This document shows positions 54,616 to 63,632 of a DNA stretch of 64,000 bases, in pieces; the stretch's first letter is position 1, and each line of letters begins with the position of its first letter. The stretch comes from Flavobacterium haoranii (GTDB lineage: Bacteria > Bacteroidota > Bacteroidia > Flavobacteriales > Flavobacteriaceae). The notes below the pieces were generated by a model. It worked only from the letters and a program-made list of their open reading frames with translations, was not told where the DNA came from and made no database searches. The position numbers and the translations under genes were made by a program. The DNA lies in assembly GCA_003246205.1 (NCBI GenBank), contig QKBC01000021.1:42398-106397 (forward strand), read 5' to 3'.

Positions 54616-55728
54616 TTATTTAAAATCAAACTGCAGCTGAATTGAAATACTTTTCTGTTTGGGTTCATCAGTCTTTTTTGATGATTGATTATTTAAATTA
54701 TGCAGTGAAATACCCAAAAGACGTACTGAATTTTTTAATCGTTCCTGATACAACAGTTCTTTTGCCATATCGATAATTAAATTTTTATCGGATATAAAAT
54801 ACGGCAGCGTTTTACTTCTGGTTTGTACAGAGAAATCAGAATATTTCAGTTTTAATGTAATTGTTTTACCGGCAATTTTACTTCTTTGCAAACGTTTTTC
54901 TAATTCATTAGCTATACTCATAATTTTATCTTCTAAAAAGATTTCAGATGATAAGTTTTCAAAAAAAGTACGTTCTGCTCCAACTGATTTTATCGTGCGA
55001 TTAGGTTTTACAACACTATGATGTATTCCTCTTGAAATTTGGTAATAATAAGTTCCGCTATTGCTAAAATGTTTTTCTAAAAATTCTAAACTTTTTTGTT
55101 TTAAATCGAAACCTGTAAAAATCCCCAATTGATACATTTTCTCAGCTGTAACTTTACCGATTCCATAGAATTTTTTAATATCTAACTGCTCTAAAAACAC
55201 TTCCACCTCATCCGGATTAACCGTTTTTTGTCCGTTGGGTTTATTGTAATCGGAAGCTACTTTCGCCACAAATTTATTAACCGAAATTCCTGCTGAAGCA
55301 GTCAATCCGGTTTCTATAAAAATTCTTTTTCGTATTTCTTGTGCTATTAATGTTGCACTGGGCATTTCCTTCTTATTAACCGTAACATCTAAATACGCTT
55401 CATCCAAAGAAAGCGGCTCTACCAAATCTGTATATTCTAAAAATATCTTCCGAATTTTTCTGGAAATCTCTTTATAACGATCAAATCTCGGTCTTACAAA
55501 AATAAGTTCCGGACATAATTTTTTAGCATGAATACTGCTCATTGCGCTTCTAACACCAAACTTTCTGGCTTCATAGCTGGCCGCACTCACTACACCTCTA
55601 GCTTCGCTTCCTCCGACAGCAATAGGCAAACCTTTCAATTCCGGATTATCCATTTGTTCTACCGATGCATAAAAAGCATCCATATCAATATGAATTATTT
55701 TTCGATATGCAGACAAATTCGAATCCAT
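54616..55728 (-). CDS. dinB: DNA polymerase IV (Y-family)
   Basis: This 370-residue translesion polymerase has the Y-family catalytic groups: HIDMDAFYASVEQ (Asp), GVVSAASYEARKFGVRS and EPLSLDEAYLDVT (Asp-Glu). NKFVAKVASDYNKPNG and a helix-hairpin-helix region FYGIGKVTAEKMYQLG follow. The C-terminus ends QLQFDFK, which fits a beta-clamp binding motif (QLxLF-like). Bypass synthesis is error-prone. It is followed on the same strand by the Gcr-type gene upstream (14-bp gap), probably one operon with it as second gene. Confidence 0.94.
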   Translation of the reverse strand: MDSNLSAYRKIIHIDMDAFYASVEQMDNPELKGLPIAVGGSEARGVVSAASYEARKFGVRSAMSSIHAKKLCPELIFVRPRFDRYKEISRKIRKIFLEYTDLVEPLSLDEAYLDVTVNKKEMPSATLIAQEIRKRIFIETGLTASAGISVNKFVAKVASDYNKPNGQKTVNPDEVEVFLEQLDIKKFYGIGKVTAEKMYQLGIFTGFDLKQKSLEFLEKHFSNSGTYYYQISRGIHHSVVKPNRTIKSVGAERTFFENLSSEIFLEDKIMSIANELEKRLQRSKIAGKTITLKLKYSDFSVQTRSKTLPYFISDKNLIIDMAKELLYQERLKNSVRLLGISLHNLNNQSSKKTDEPKQKSISIQLQFDFK

Positions 55729-55742
55729 AACAAAAATCCGTT

Positions 55743-57794
55743 TTATTTAGTGTCGGCATCACTTTTCTTAGCCGGAAAGAAAAAACGCAGCGGTTTTTTT
55801 CTAAAGTAACTCCAAACAGCTTTACCAATTAATTTCAGTTCTTGTAACGGTATGTTTCTGGATTTAAAGGCCAAAGCTAATGACAAACCGAAACTTACAA
55901 TAAAATTAATAAAACCAATCAAGATCAGTCCTATTATTCCCCAGACAATTTGTGAATTGGATAACTCGAAATGAGAACCATACATCGCTAAAGCAAAATT
56001 TCCTGCTGAAAATGTAATATGGCGGATATCCAGATTAAGTCCTATAAAAACTCCTATGGACGCTGTGGATCCCATAAAAACTCCAAACCAAAAATTAGCT
56101 ATTATTCCTGCCCATTTTTTTTCATACCATTCTGAAATTTGTTTTGCTCTTTCTTTTCCAAAATTACGCTTTAACCAAGTATGTTCCTGAATACGATAAT
56201 ACACCTTAAAATGTTTATCTCTATTAGAAACACTTCCTGAAATAATACCCGAAAGAAAAAGAAAAATTCCGGCAATCGCTGCATGTAGTATTGCCGGTGA
56301 TTTTATCGGACTCAAATGATTAATCATACTAATCCATTTTTGCTCTGCAATATTATGATTCAATCCTAAATCTATCAACCAAATCCCTAACCATGCAACA
56401 GGAAAAGCCATTATTACATTCCCTAAGAATGCAATAAATTGAGAACGAAAAATATGGGAAAATAAAACGGCAAATTCATGGTGTTTTTCATCCGGTAATA
56501 CCTTTTTCTTATGCATTCCTTCCCGAATGGCTTTCACAAGGGCTGAAGCGGTCATTGCCGGTTGTTTTGTTGCTAATGTAAACCCCATTAAATAAATAGC
56601 TATAAATCCGAAAGCGTAATTCATACTGTATAGCAATGCATGCCCGAAATCACTCACCGGAAGTTTAGATAGCAACACTTTTATAATACATAAAATCCCT
56701 ACAATAAAGCCGCCGCCTAAAGCAGCTTTAAACATATTGAAATATTCTCTTCTGGTTTCTGTAATATACTTCTCGCCGGTTTTAGCTGTATGCTGTGTAA
56801 TTTCATACGAAAGTACCTGAACACTATCACTTACTAAAGTTTCAATATTGTTTTTTTGCGAATTATGTTTAATGAGCAGTAAAACCAACTGAATAGTTTT
56901 AGGTGTTTTGTCTTCTTCTTTATCAATTACCAGAAAAGGCATCAGCTCTCCTAAACGTTTCAATTGCTGACGAATACGCAATAGATTTTGATTTACGCGC
57001 AAAGAAATCCCGTATTTGGAAGCATTATGAAATGCTTTATCAACAAAATCGTTGCATTGCTGAAACATGATGTTCAATTGCTTGTAGATAATATCCTCAG
57101 AACTGACATAACATGGCGTATTTTCTTCTTTTAAAATATCTTCTAAAAGATACAATTCCTTTTCAAAACCGGAAAAAGGACTCCGATGTTCATGATACTC
57201 CGGAACCATTTGTACAACATCTGTTTCCAGCGCTTTTCCACTGGAACGCTGCAATAACAAATTCATGGATTGTGTCACTTCGGACAGAAATAATCCCGGT
57301 TGGTTATCTTCGTAAATATTCGTAAATTCTAAAAGGTAGAATAGTTCCATCAATTGAATCATTGGAATTTTTTCTAACCATTCTGAATCTGAAGCATCAT
57401 AAAATACTTGATTGAGCACAAACTCTAAAGTATTTTTAGGCGCTTGGTAAGGTATTATTTTTGCAAATATGCGTTTTCTAACTTCATAGAAAAAATCAGT
57501 TTCCTGTAAAATACCAGCATCCGAGAAAATGGTATTGATCCTTTTATAAACCAATATTTCCTTTAAAAAAGCTATAAAATTATGGCGTTCGACTTCATTT
57601 TCTTTGAAAAACTCAATTATGGGATCAATATTGAAGAACTTCAATTTTGATGTTTTCTTAGGACGAATTGTATCGATCAGGCCTGCTAAAATCTCTACTT
57701 TGTTCTCTGTATCTTTCCAAACGTGTAGTTCGTTGAAATAAGATTTTGCCAGACTTTCAAAAGTATCGTTAGTATTTCTTCTAAAAATTTTCAT
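55743..57794 (-). CDS. Gcr-type 'site-specific recombinase' membrane protein (PF10136-like)
   Basis: This 683-residue protein has a soluble N-terminal half (about 1-345, helical, with RRNTNDTFESLAKSYFNEL). At least six membrane helices follow from about 365 (AALGGGFIVGILCIIKVLL, LLYSMNYAFGFIAIYLMG, QFIAFLGNVIMAFPVAWLG, IAGIFLFLSGIISGSV, IVWGIIGLILIGFINFIV). This matches the family annotated as site-specific recombinase Gcr after Neisseria, but no tyrosine- or serine-recombinase active site is visible. That functional label is doubtful. It is the first gene of a likely unit with dinB. Confidence 0.7.
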   Translation of the reverse strand: MKIFRRNTNDTFESLAKSYFNELHVWKDTENKVEILAGLIDTIRPKKTSKLKFFNIDPIIEFFKENEVERHNFIAFLKEILVYKRINTIFSDAGILQETDFFYEVRKRIFAKIIPYQAPKNTLEFVLNQVFYDASDSEWLEKIPMIQLMELFYLLEFTNIYEDNQPGLFLSEVTQSMNLLLQRSSGKALETDVVQMVPEYHEHRSPFSGFEKELYLLEDILKEENTPCYVSSEDIIYKQLNIMFQQCNDFVDKAFHNASKYGISLRVNQNLLRIRQQLKRLGELMPFLVIDKEEDKTPKTIQLVLLLIKHNSQKNNIETLVSDSVQVLSYEITQHTAKTGEKYITETRREYFNMFKAALGGGFIVGILCIIKVLLSKLPVSDFGHALLYSMNYAFGFIAIYLMGFTLATKQPAMTASALVKAIREGMHKKKVLPDEKHHEFAVLFSHIFRSQFIAFLGNVIMAFPVAWLGIWLIDLGLNHNIAEQKWISMINHLSPIKSPAILHAAIAGIFLFLSGIISGSVSNRDKHFKVYYRIQEHTWLKRNFGKERAKQISEWYEKKWAGIIANFWFGVFMGSTASIGVFIGLNLDIRHITFSAGNFALAMYGSHFELSNSQIVWGIIGLILIGFINFIVSFGLSLALAFKSRNIPLQELKLIGKAVWSYFRKKPLRFFFPAKKSDADTK

Positions 57795-57869
57795 AAGTAA
57801 AAATCTCTCGTAAATATAGCAATTACTGGCATTTTTTAATACTTTAGTGGAATAAAAAAGAGGAAGGCT

Positions 57870-58337
57870 TTGAGAGAAATAGAGCGTAAGTTTTTAGTAA
57901 AATCTGAAGATTTTATCAAAGAAAGCACTTGCATAAATAGAATTGTACAAGGGTATTTAAATTCAAATCCGGAACGCACTGTACGAGTACGTATCAAATC
58001 TAATAAAGGATTTATTACGGTTAAAGGAAAAAGTAGTGAAAACGGAATCAGCCGATTTGAATGGGAAAAGGAAATTGATGTTCATGAAGCTGACGCTCTC
58101 TTATTGCTTTGCGAAAAAGGCATGATTGACAAAACCCGTTATGAAGTAATGGTTGGCATTCACGTTTATGAAGTAGATATTTTTGAAGGAGAAAATAAAG
58201 GTTTGGTTTTAGCTGAATTGGAATTAAAATCAGAAGAAGAAGAATTTGAAAAACCGGAATGGTTAGGGAAAGAAGTCACACAAGATTCACGCTATTACAA
58301 CTCCTATTTAAGCAAACATCCTTATACAACCTGGTAA
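57870..58337 (+). CDS. CYTH-domain protein (triphosphate tunnel metalloenzyme)
   Basis: This 155-residue protein has the CYTH fold. The metal-binding ExExK-type start is REIERKFLV, followed by VRVRIKSNKGFITVKG (basic strands that bind triphosphate) and the acidic pair in LVLAELELKSEEEEFE. Relatives include adenylate cyclase IV, thiamine triphosphatase and inorganic tripolyphosphatase. The short bacterial form most often hydrolyses tripolyphosphate. The start codon is TTG 57870, which supplies the essential ERK motif. It is divergent from the Gcr-type gene. Confidence 0.85.
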   Translation: MREIERKFLVKSEDFIKESTCINRIVQGYLNSNPERTVRVRIKSNKGFITVKGKSSENGISRFEWEKEIDVHEADALLLLCEKGMIDKTRYEVMVGIHVYEVDIFEGENKGLVLAELELKSEEEEFEKPEWLGKEVTQDSRYYNSYLSKHPYTTW

Positions 58338-58367
58338 AACTAGTTGTCCGGTTTTATTTTATTTCTG

Positions 58368-58952
58368 TTAAAATAGAAACCAGTATTCTTGCTTTACGAT
58401 TCCTTTAAGTTTCTGAATAACAAAATATTCTAAAGCCGTTTCATTAGAATATTGTTCAAAGAAATGTAACTGCCATAGCCTTTCTCCTATATCCTCAAAA
58501 TTAACTTCATAAAACAAGTCAATTAGCACTTCTTTATCTATTTTCCCTTCTTGTTGTGCTTGTTTGAGTAGAGGAAGAACGATCTGATCTCTAAAATAAT
58601 TTTTATGGAAATCATAGTCACCAAAGGCTTCTTTATGGTATTTTTTTAGTGTAAAAATAAAAACAGGCTTTATTGAACTAATCTGTTCAATTGCCTTTTG
58701 GTAAATAATAATAACTCTTGTAATAGGATCTTTTACTTCAATTTCAGCTATTTCAGCAAGAAATTCTTCCCACAAGAATTGTGTACAATCGTGTACTAAT
58801 TCTTCTTTATTTTTAAAAAAAGCATAAATAGTTTTTTTGGAAACACCAAACTCAGAAGCAATATCATCCATAGTCACATTCTTACTCCCGTATTTCAGGA
58901 AATAATCTAATGTACGTTGAATTAATTCGTGTTTCTTTGCTTCCATATCCAA
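58368..58952 (-). CDS. TetR/AcrR-family transcriptional regulator
   Basis: This 194-residue regulator has an N-terminal helix-turn-helix with the usual TetR signature ALxxFxxxGxxxxTxxxIAxxxGVS (here LDYFLKYGSKNVTMDDIAS and EFGVSKKTIYAFFKNKEEL). A ligand/dimerisation domain of about 150 residues follows. It starts at ATG 58952 or two codons later. It lies directly downstream of an RND efflux operon on the same strand, so it probably represses that operon and responds to its substrates. A large inverted repeat separates the two. Confidence 0.9.
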   Translation of the reverse strand: MDMEAKKHELIQRTLDYFLKYGSKNVTMDDIASEFGVSKKTIYAFFKNKEELVHDCTQFLWEEFLAEIAEIEVKDPITRVIIIYQKAIEQISSIKPVFIFTLKKYHKEAFGDYDFHKNYFRDQIVLPLLKQAQQEGKIDKEVLIDLFYEVNFEDIGERLWQLHFFEQYSNETALEYFVIQKLKGIVKQEYWFLF

Positions 58953-58960
58953 TAAAAAAA

Positions 58961-59047
58961 GCTGTCTAAAATCATTTTACATCCTAAGAAATAATCAACC
59001 CTTTCTCTCAGAAAACCAAATATTTAGTAAAATGATTTTCAGACAGC
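58961..59047 (-). terminator. Long inverted repeat (20-bp arms) between the RND operon and tetR
   Basis: GCTGTCTAAAATCATTTTAC (58961-58980) and its complement with one extra base (59027-59047) flank 46 nt. On the minus strand the closing arm is followed by GC and seven T, as in an intrinsic terminator for the RND operon. The loop is unusually large and holds AATATTTG, one base from a -7 element, so a tetR promoter may lie inside. Terminator, operator and mobile mini-element are all possible. Confidence 0.55.
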
Positions 59048-59055
59048 ATTACTTT

Positions 59056-60447
59056 TTAATTTGCTCCGCCTCCCAGTGCTTTGTATAAACTGATTACAGC
59101 ATTCAACTGTTGGTATTTATTATCAATATAGTTTATTTCAGTACTTAGTGCATTATCTTTAGCCGTTAATACTTCTAAATAATTTACCATACCGTATTGA
59201 AGCAGCTCATCTGAATAATTTGCGGCTGCTTTTAAAGCATCTAACTGCTTTTTGCGAGACACCAGCTTATCTGTTTCATTTTTATAACTTGCTAAAGCGT
59301 CTGACACTTCTTTTCCGGCTGTTAACAATGATTTTTCAAATTGTAAATAAGCTACTTGTTGATTTGCTTTAGCAACTTCATATTTTGTTCTTACTTGTCG
59401 CTGATTGAAAATTGGTTGTGTTAATCCTGTTACAATATTTGCGAATAATGATCTAGCACTAAACCATTCTTTCAATTCTAAACTTTGAAAACCTCCTGTA
59501 GCAGTTACTGTCAATGAAGGATAGAAATTACTACGAGCTACATTTGTTTGCTCAAAAGTATTTCTGAAATTCAATTCAGCCGAAACAACATCAGGACGAT
59601 TACTCAACAACAATGCCGGCACACCTGTTTTGATGTCAACTGTTATATTTTGCTCAATAAAACTACCTTTTTCAACTGAACCCGGTTTTTTATTCAACAA
59701 CACATTAAACGAGTTTTCCAATACTCTTAAATTGTATTTTAAATCGCTAAGCGTTACTTCGGTTGCATATTGTTGTGCTTCCGTTTGTTTAACACCTACT
59801 TCGTTAACATTTCCGGCATCTTTTAGCGCATGGATAACTTCTACACTTTTCTTACGATTCTCTAATGTTTCTGTTACTACCCTTATTTGCTCTTCTGTTG
59901 CTAACATTTGGTAATATAGTGATGCAATCTGTGCTACTAGTTGGGACTGAACAGTTCGCTTAGCTGCCTCTGTTTGCAGATAACTTGCTAAAGCTCCTCT
60001 TTTTGTACTTCTGATCTTACCCCAAATATCGGCTTCCCAACTTAATTTTCCTGATAACTCATATTGATCAATACTGCTGAAAAGGCGACCGAACTGGCTA
60101 TTTGAAGATGTCTCCTGATGTGTCCAGGTTGCATTTCCCGTTAGAGAAGGTATATAGCCAGCTTTGCCTTGCTTCAACACGGCTTCAGCAGAAGCCATGT
60201 TTTGTAAAGCAATTTGTAAGTCTAAATTATTTTGAATGCCTTCGGTGATATACTCTTGGAGTTTAACATCGGTAAAAAGTTCTTTCCAAGATAAGGTTCC
60301 GATAGAAGTGCTATCTAAGATTTCTTCTGTTCTGTATAAATTGGTTGTATCTACTTCGGGTTTTTGATAATTTTTGGCTACAAAACACGATTGCATTGAT
60401 AATGCCGCCAAAAGAACAATCCCTACTTTTATGCTGTTTCTTTTCAT
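59056..60447 (-). CDS. RND efflux outer-membrane factor (NodT/OprM family)
   Basis: This 463-residue lipoprotein-type channel has a signal ending in AALSMQSCFVAKNYQKPEV, with a lipidated Cys in the lipobox LSMQSC. Two OEP domains follow (LSWKELFTDVKLQEYITEG, then LQIALQNMASAEAVLK; later VPALLLSNRPDVVSAELN, FYPSLTVTATGGFQ, LTQPIFNQRQ). This is the exit duct of a tripartite HAE1 pump. It is the last gene of the RND operon, 13 nt after the pump gene. Confidence 0.94.
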   Translation of the reverse strand: MKRNSIKVGIVLLAALSMQSCFVAKNYQKPEVDTTNLYRTEEILDSTSIGTLSWKELFTDVKLQEYITEGIQNNLDLQIALQNMASAEAVLKQGKAGYIPSLTGNATWTHQETSSNSQFGRLFSSIDQYELSGKLSWEADIWGKIRSTKRGALASYLQTEAAKRTVQSQLVAQIASLYYQMLATEEQIRVVTETLENRKKSVEVIHALKDAGNVNEVGVKQTEAQQYATEVTLSDLKYNLRVLENSFNVLLNKKPGSVEKGSFIEQNITVDIKTGVPALLLSNRPDVVSAELNFRNTFEQTNVARSNFYPSLTVTATGGFQSLELKEWFSARSLFANIVTGLTQPIFNQRQVRTKYEVAKANQQVAYLQFEKSLLTAGKEVSDALASYKNETDKLVSRKKQLDALKAAANYSDELLQYGMVNYLEVLTAKDNALSTEINYIDNKYQQLNAVISLYKALGGGAN

Positions 60448-60460
60448 TACTTTATTCGTT

Positions 60461-63400
60461 TTATAAAGTTTCTGTTTTAGATTCTATCGGCTTCTTTCCT
60501 ACTTTTTCTTGCAGGTGTTGGAAGATGACAAATAACACCGGAATAATCAAAACACCAAAAACGGTTCCTATTAACATTCCTCCGATTGCTCCTGTACCAA
60601 TCGATTGATTTCCTACTGCTCCGGCTCCTTGTGCCAACATCAAAGGAACTAATCCTAAAATAAAGGCAAAAGAGGTCATCAAAATCGGGCGAAGACGGGC
60701 TACGGCGCCCTGAACAGCTGCCTGAGAAATACTCATTCCTTTTCTTCTTGCGTCAGCGGCAAATTCTACAATCAAAATAGCATTTTTTGCCAACAAACCA
60801 ATCAACATAATCAATGTAATTTGCAGGTATATATTATTACTTACATTGAATAGATAAGCAAAGATAAATGCTCCTGCTAAACCAACCGGTAAAGACAATA
60901 ATACTGCAAATGGCAACATATAACTTTCATATTGTGCAGATAACAAGAAATAAACGAAAACTAAACACAATAAGAAAATGAAAATCGTTTGACCTCCGGC
61001 ATTGATCTCTTCACGAGTCATTCCTGAATATTCATAACCATAACCGATTGGTAAGGTTTGCTGAGCCACTTCTTCAATAGCGTTAATAGCATCTCCTGAA
61101 CTGTATCCGTCTGCAGGCGCTCCATTAATATTTACTGAAGTAAACAAGTTAAAACGGTTAATCACCTGAGGACCAAATACTTTTTTCAATTCTATAAATT
61201 GTGATATCGGTGCCATAACACCACTAGGTGTACGTACCATTACTTTATTCAATGATTCCGGATCACTTCTGTATTCCGGTTCTGCCTGATACATTACACG
61301 ATATTGTTTCCCAAACTTATTAAAATTAGAAGCATAAACCCCACCATAATATCCTTGCATAGTTCCCAACACATCCGACACTGTTAAGCCAGATTTCTTA
61401 ATTGCCGGAACATTTAAATCAATTTGATATTGCGGATAATTTGGCGAAAAAGAAGTCGTTGCGTATTTAATTTCCGGACGGCTGTTCAAAGCTCCTAAAA
61501 ATTTATCTTTAATGGTATTCAACTCTTGAATAGTTCCTCCTTTTTGATCCTGTAACTGGAATTCAAATCCACTACTAAAACCAAAACCGGTTAACGTAGG
61601 ACGCGCAAAGAAAATTACTCTGGCATCTTTAATCATGGCTGTTCGTTTGAACAACTCTCCTACAATAGCATTAATTTGCTGGTTTACTTCCTTACGTTCT
61701 GCCCAAGGTTTTAGATTAACAATAATCATCCCGTAATTACTACCGGTACCACTTATCAAACTTCGCCCGGAAATACGAAGAATTCTTTCGATTTCGGGTA
61801 TGTCTTTTATCGCATCTTCAATTTGCAACAGCACACCTTCTGTACGTTCTAAAGAAGTACTTGGCGGCAAAGAAACATCTGACATAATTGTTCCGGTATC
61901 TTCATTTGGCACAAAAGATTTAGGTGTGATATTCATTAAGAAGACAAAGATTCCTGCAAAAACAGCAATTCCTATAAATGCCAACCATTTACGATGTAAG
62001 AAAAATTCAACTGATTTTTTATACTTATTGGTTGTGGCATCAAAAGCGACATTGAATGCCGTATAAAAACGTTTTAAAACTCCTTTCTTGCTATTTTCAT
62101 GTTCATCATGCGGCTTTAAGAAAATGGCACATAATGCAGGAGATAAGGTAAGTGCATTAATTGCCGATAGAACAATGGAAACAGCCAATGTTAAACCAAA
62201 TTGCTTATAAAATACTCCGGCTGAACCGCTGATAAATGAAACCGGGATAAATACAGCAGACATTACCAAAGTAATAGAAATAATAGCCCCACTAATTTCA
62301 TCCATAGCACTATGGGCTGCTTTTTTAGGATTATGTTCACCAGCCTCCATTTTAGCATGGACAGCTTCTACTACAACAATAGCATCATCCACAACAATAC
62401 CCACTGCCAGTACTAATGCAAACAAGGTTAGCATATTTATCGTAAATCCAAATAAATTCAGGAAGAAAAATGTACCTACAATTGCCACCGGTACTGAAAT
62501 AGCCGGAATAAGTGTAGATCTCCAATCCTGCAAGAAAACAAAAACTACGATAAATACTAATATAAAGGCCTCTATCAATGTATGAAGTACTTTTGAAATA
62601 GATTCTTCCAAAAAGTCATTAGCATTAACTAAAGAGGCGTATTCAACTCCTTTCGGAAAGCTCACTTTTGATTGTTCTAATACTTTTAAACAACCTTCAA
62701 TAACTTCTTGTGCATTTGAACCGGCTGTCTGAGCAATAGCAACTCCTACCGCTTGGTGACCATTAATCAAAGTATTACTTGCATAATTTTGAGCTCCTAA
62801 TTCTATACGGGCAACATCACCTAAACGTAGAACTTCTCCATTTTCGGTTGATTTTACAACTATTTCTTCAAATTCTTTGATGCTTTGTAAACGCCCTTTA
62901 TATTTTAAGGTATACTGAAATGATTGATTACTATCTTCACCAAATTGTCCTGGTGCAGCTTCTATATTTTGTTCTGATAACAAGCTCATTACATCTGAAG
63001 GAACCAAGCTATGAGAAGCCATTACATCCGGTTTTAACCAAATACGCATAGAATAATCTTTCTGTCCGAAAACCATCGCTTCACCAACACCGGTTACCCT
63101 TTTTAATTTAGGTATAATATTGATATTAGCATAATTTTGAAGGAAAGTCATATCATAGGTCTCATTGGCACTATACAATCCGAAGATCAAAATGTTATCA
63201 CTTTGACGTTTAGCTGTTGTAACCCCTGCTCGGGTAACTTCCTGAGGCAATAACGGTGTGGCACGTGATACACGGTTTTGAACATTTACCGCAGCCATAT
63301 CCGGATTTGTACCTAACTTAAAATAAATATTAATAGTAGCCGAACCATCATTACTTGAAGTAGAAGTCATATAGGTCATATCTTCTACCCCGTTAATTTG

Positions 63401-63601
63401 TTCTTCTAAAGGAATAACAACTGAGTTCATCACTACTTCGGCACTTGCACCTTGATAACTGGCCGATACCGTAACTGTTGGTGGCGCAATTTCAGGATAT
63501 TGAGACACCGGAAGCGTGAGAAGCCCCAGAATTCCCAAAATCACGATGATAATAGAAATCACCGTTGACAACACGGGTCTGTCAATAAATTTTCTTAACA
63601 T
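60461..63601 (-). CDS. HAE1-family RND multidrug efflux pump
   Basis: This 1046-residue inner-membrane proton antiporter has 12 predicted helices and two large periplasmic loops. The N-terminal RPVLSTVISIIIVILGILG and EVTRAGVTTAKRQS fit AcrB/MexB. The proton-relay Asp pair is in GIVVDDAIVVVEAVHAKM, a helix follows at AISVPVAIVGTFFFLNLFGF, and the final helices include VFGVLIIPVLFVIFQHLQEK. It works with the adaptor encoded upstream and the outer-membrane factor downstream. Substrates cannot be read from sequence. Confidence 0.96.
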   Translation of the reverse strand: MLRKFIDRPVLSTVISIIIVILGILGLLTLPVSQYPEIAPPTVTVSASYQGASAEVVMNSVVIPLEEQINGVEDMTYMTSTSSNDGSATINIYFKLGTNPDMAAVNVQNRVSRATPLLPQEVTRAGVTTAKRQSDNILIFGLYSANETYDMTFLQNYANINIIPKLKRVTGVGEAMVFGQKDYSMRIWLKPDVMASHSLVPSDVMSLLSEQNIEAAPGQFGEDSNQSFQYTLKYKGRLQSIKEFEEIVVKSTENGEVLRLGDVARIELGAQNYASNTLINGHQAVGVAIAQTAGSNAQEVIEGCLKVLEQSKVSFPKGVEYASLVNANDFLEESISKVLHTLIEAFILVFIVVFVFLQDWRSTLIPAISVPVAIVGTFFFLNLFGFTINMLTLFALVLAVGIVVDDAIVVVEAVHAKMEAGEHNPKKAAHSAMDEISGAIISITLVMSAVFIPVSFISGSAGVFYKQFGLTLAVSIVLSAINALTLSPALCAIFLKPHDEHENSKKGVLKRFYTAFNVAFDATTNKYKKSVEFFLHRKWLAFIGIAVFAGIFVFLMNITPKSFVPNEDTGTIMSDVSLPPSTSLERTEGVLLQIEDAIKDIPEIERILRISGRSLISGTGSNYGMIIVNLKPWAERKEVNQQINAIVGELFKRTAMIKDARVIFFARPTLTGFGFSSGFEFQLQDQKGGTIQELNTIKDKFLGALNSRPEIKYATTSFSPNYPQYQIDLNVPAIKKSGLTVSDVLGTMQGYYGGVYASNFNKFGKQYRVMYQAEPEYRSDPESLNKVMVRTPSGVMAPISQFIELKKVFGPQVINRFNLFTSVNINGAPADGYSSGDAINAIEEVAQQTLPIGYGYEYSGMTREEINAGGQTIFIFLLCLVFVYFLLSAQYESYMLPFAVLLSLPVGLAGAFIFAYLFNVSNNIYLQITLIMLIGLLAKNAILIVEFAADARRKGMSISQAAVQGAVARLRPILMTSFAFILGLVPLMLAQGAGAVGNQSIGTGAIGGMLIGTVFGVLIIPVLFVIFQHLQEKVGKKPIESKTETL

Positions 63602-63632
63602 AAAATAATATTTTCAAATATTGATTAGTCGA

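Noticed and set aside
55743..57794. Mobile element because of the 'site-specific recombinase' label
   Set aside because: No integrase active site, inverted ends or attachment repeats are present; it is a conserved-type membrane protein next to dinB.
58338..58367. Terminator between the CYTH and tetR genes
   Set aside because: Only a weak AACTAGTT palindrome is present, with no proper stem plus T run.
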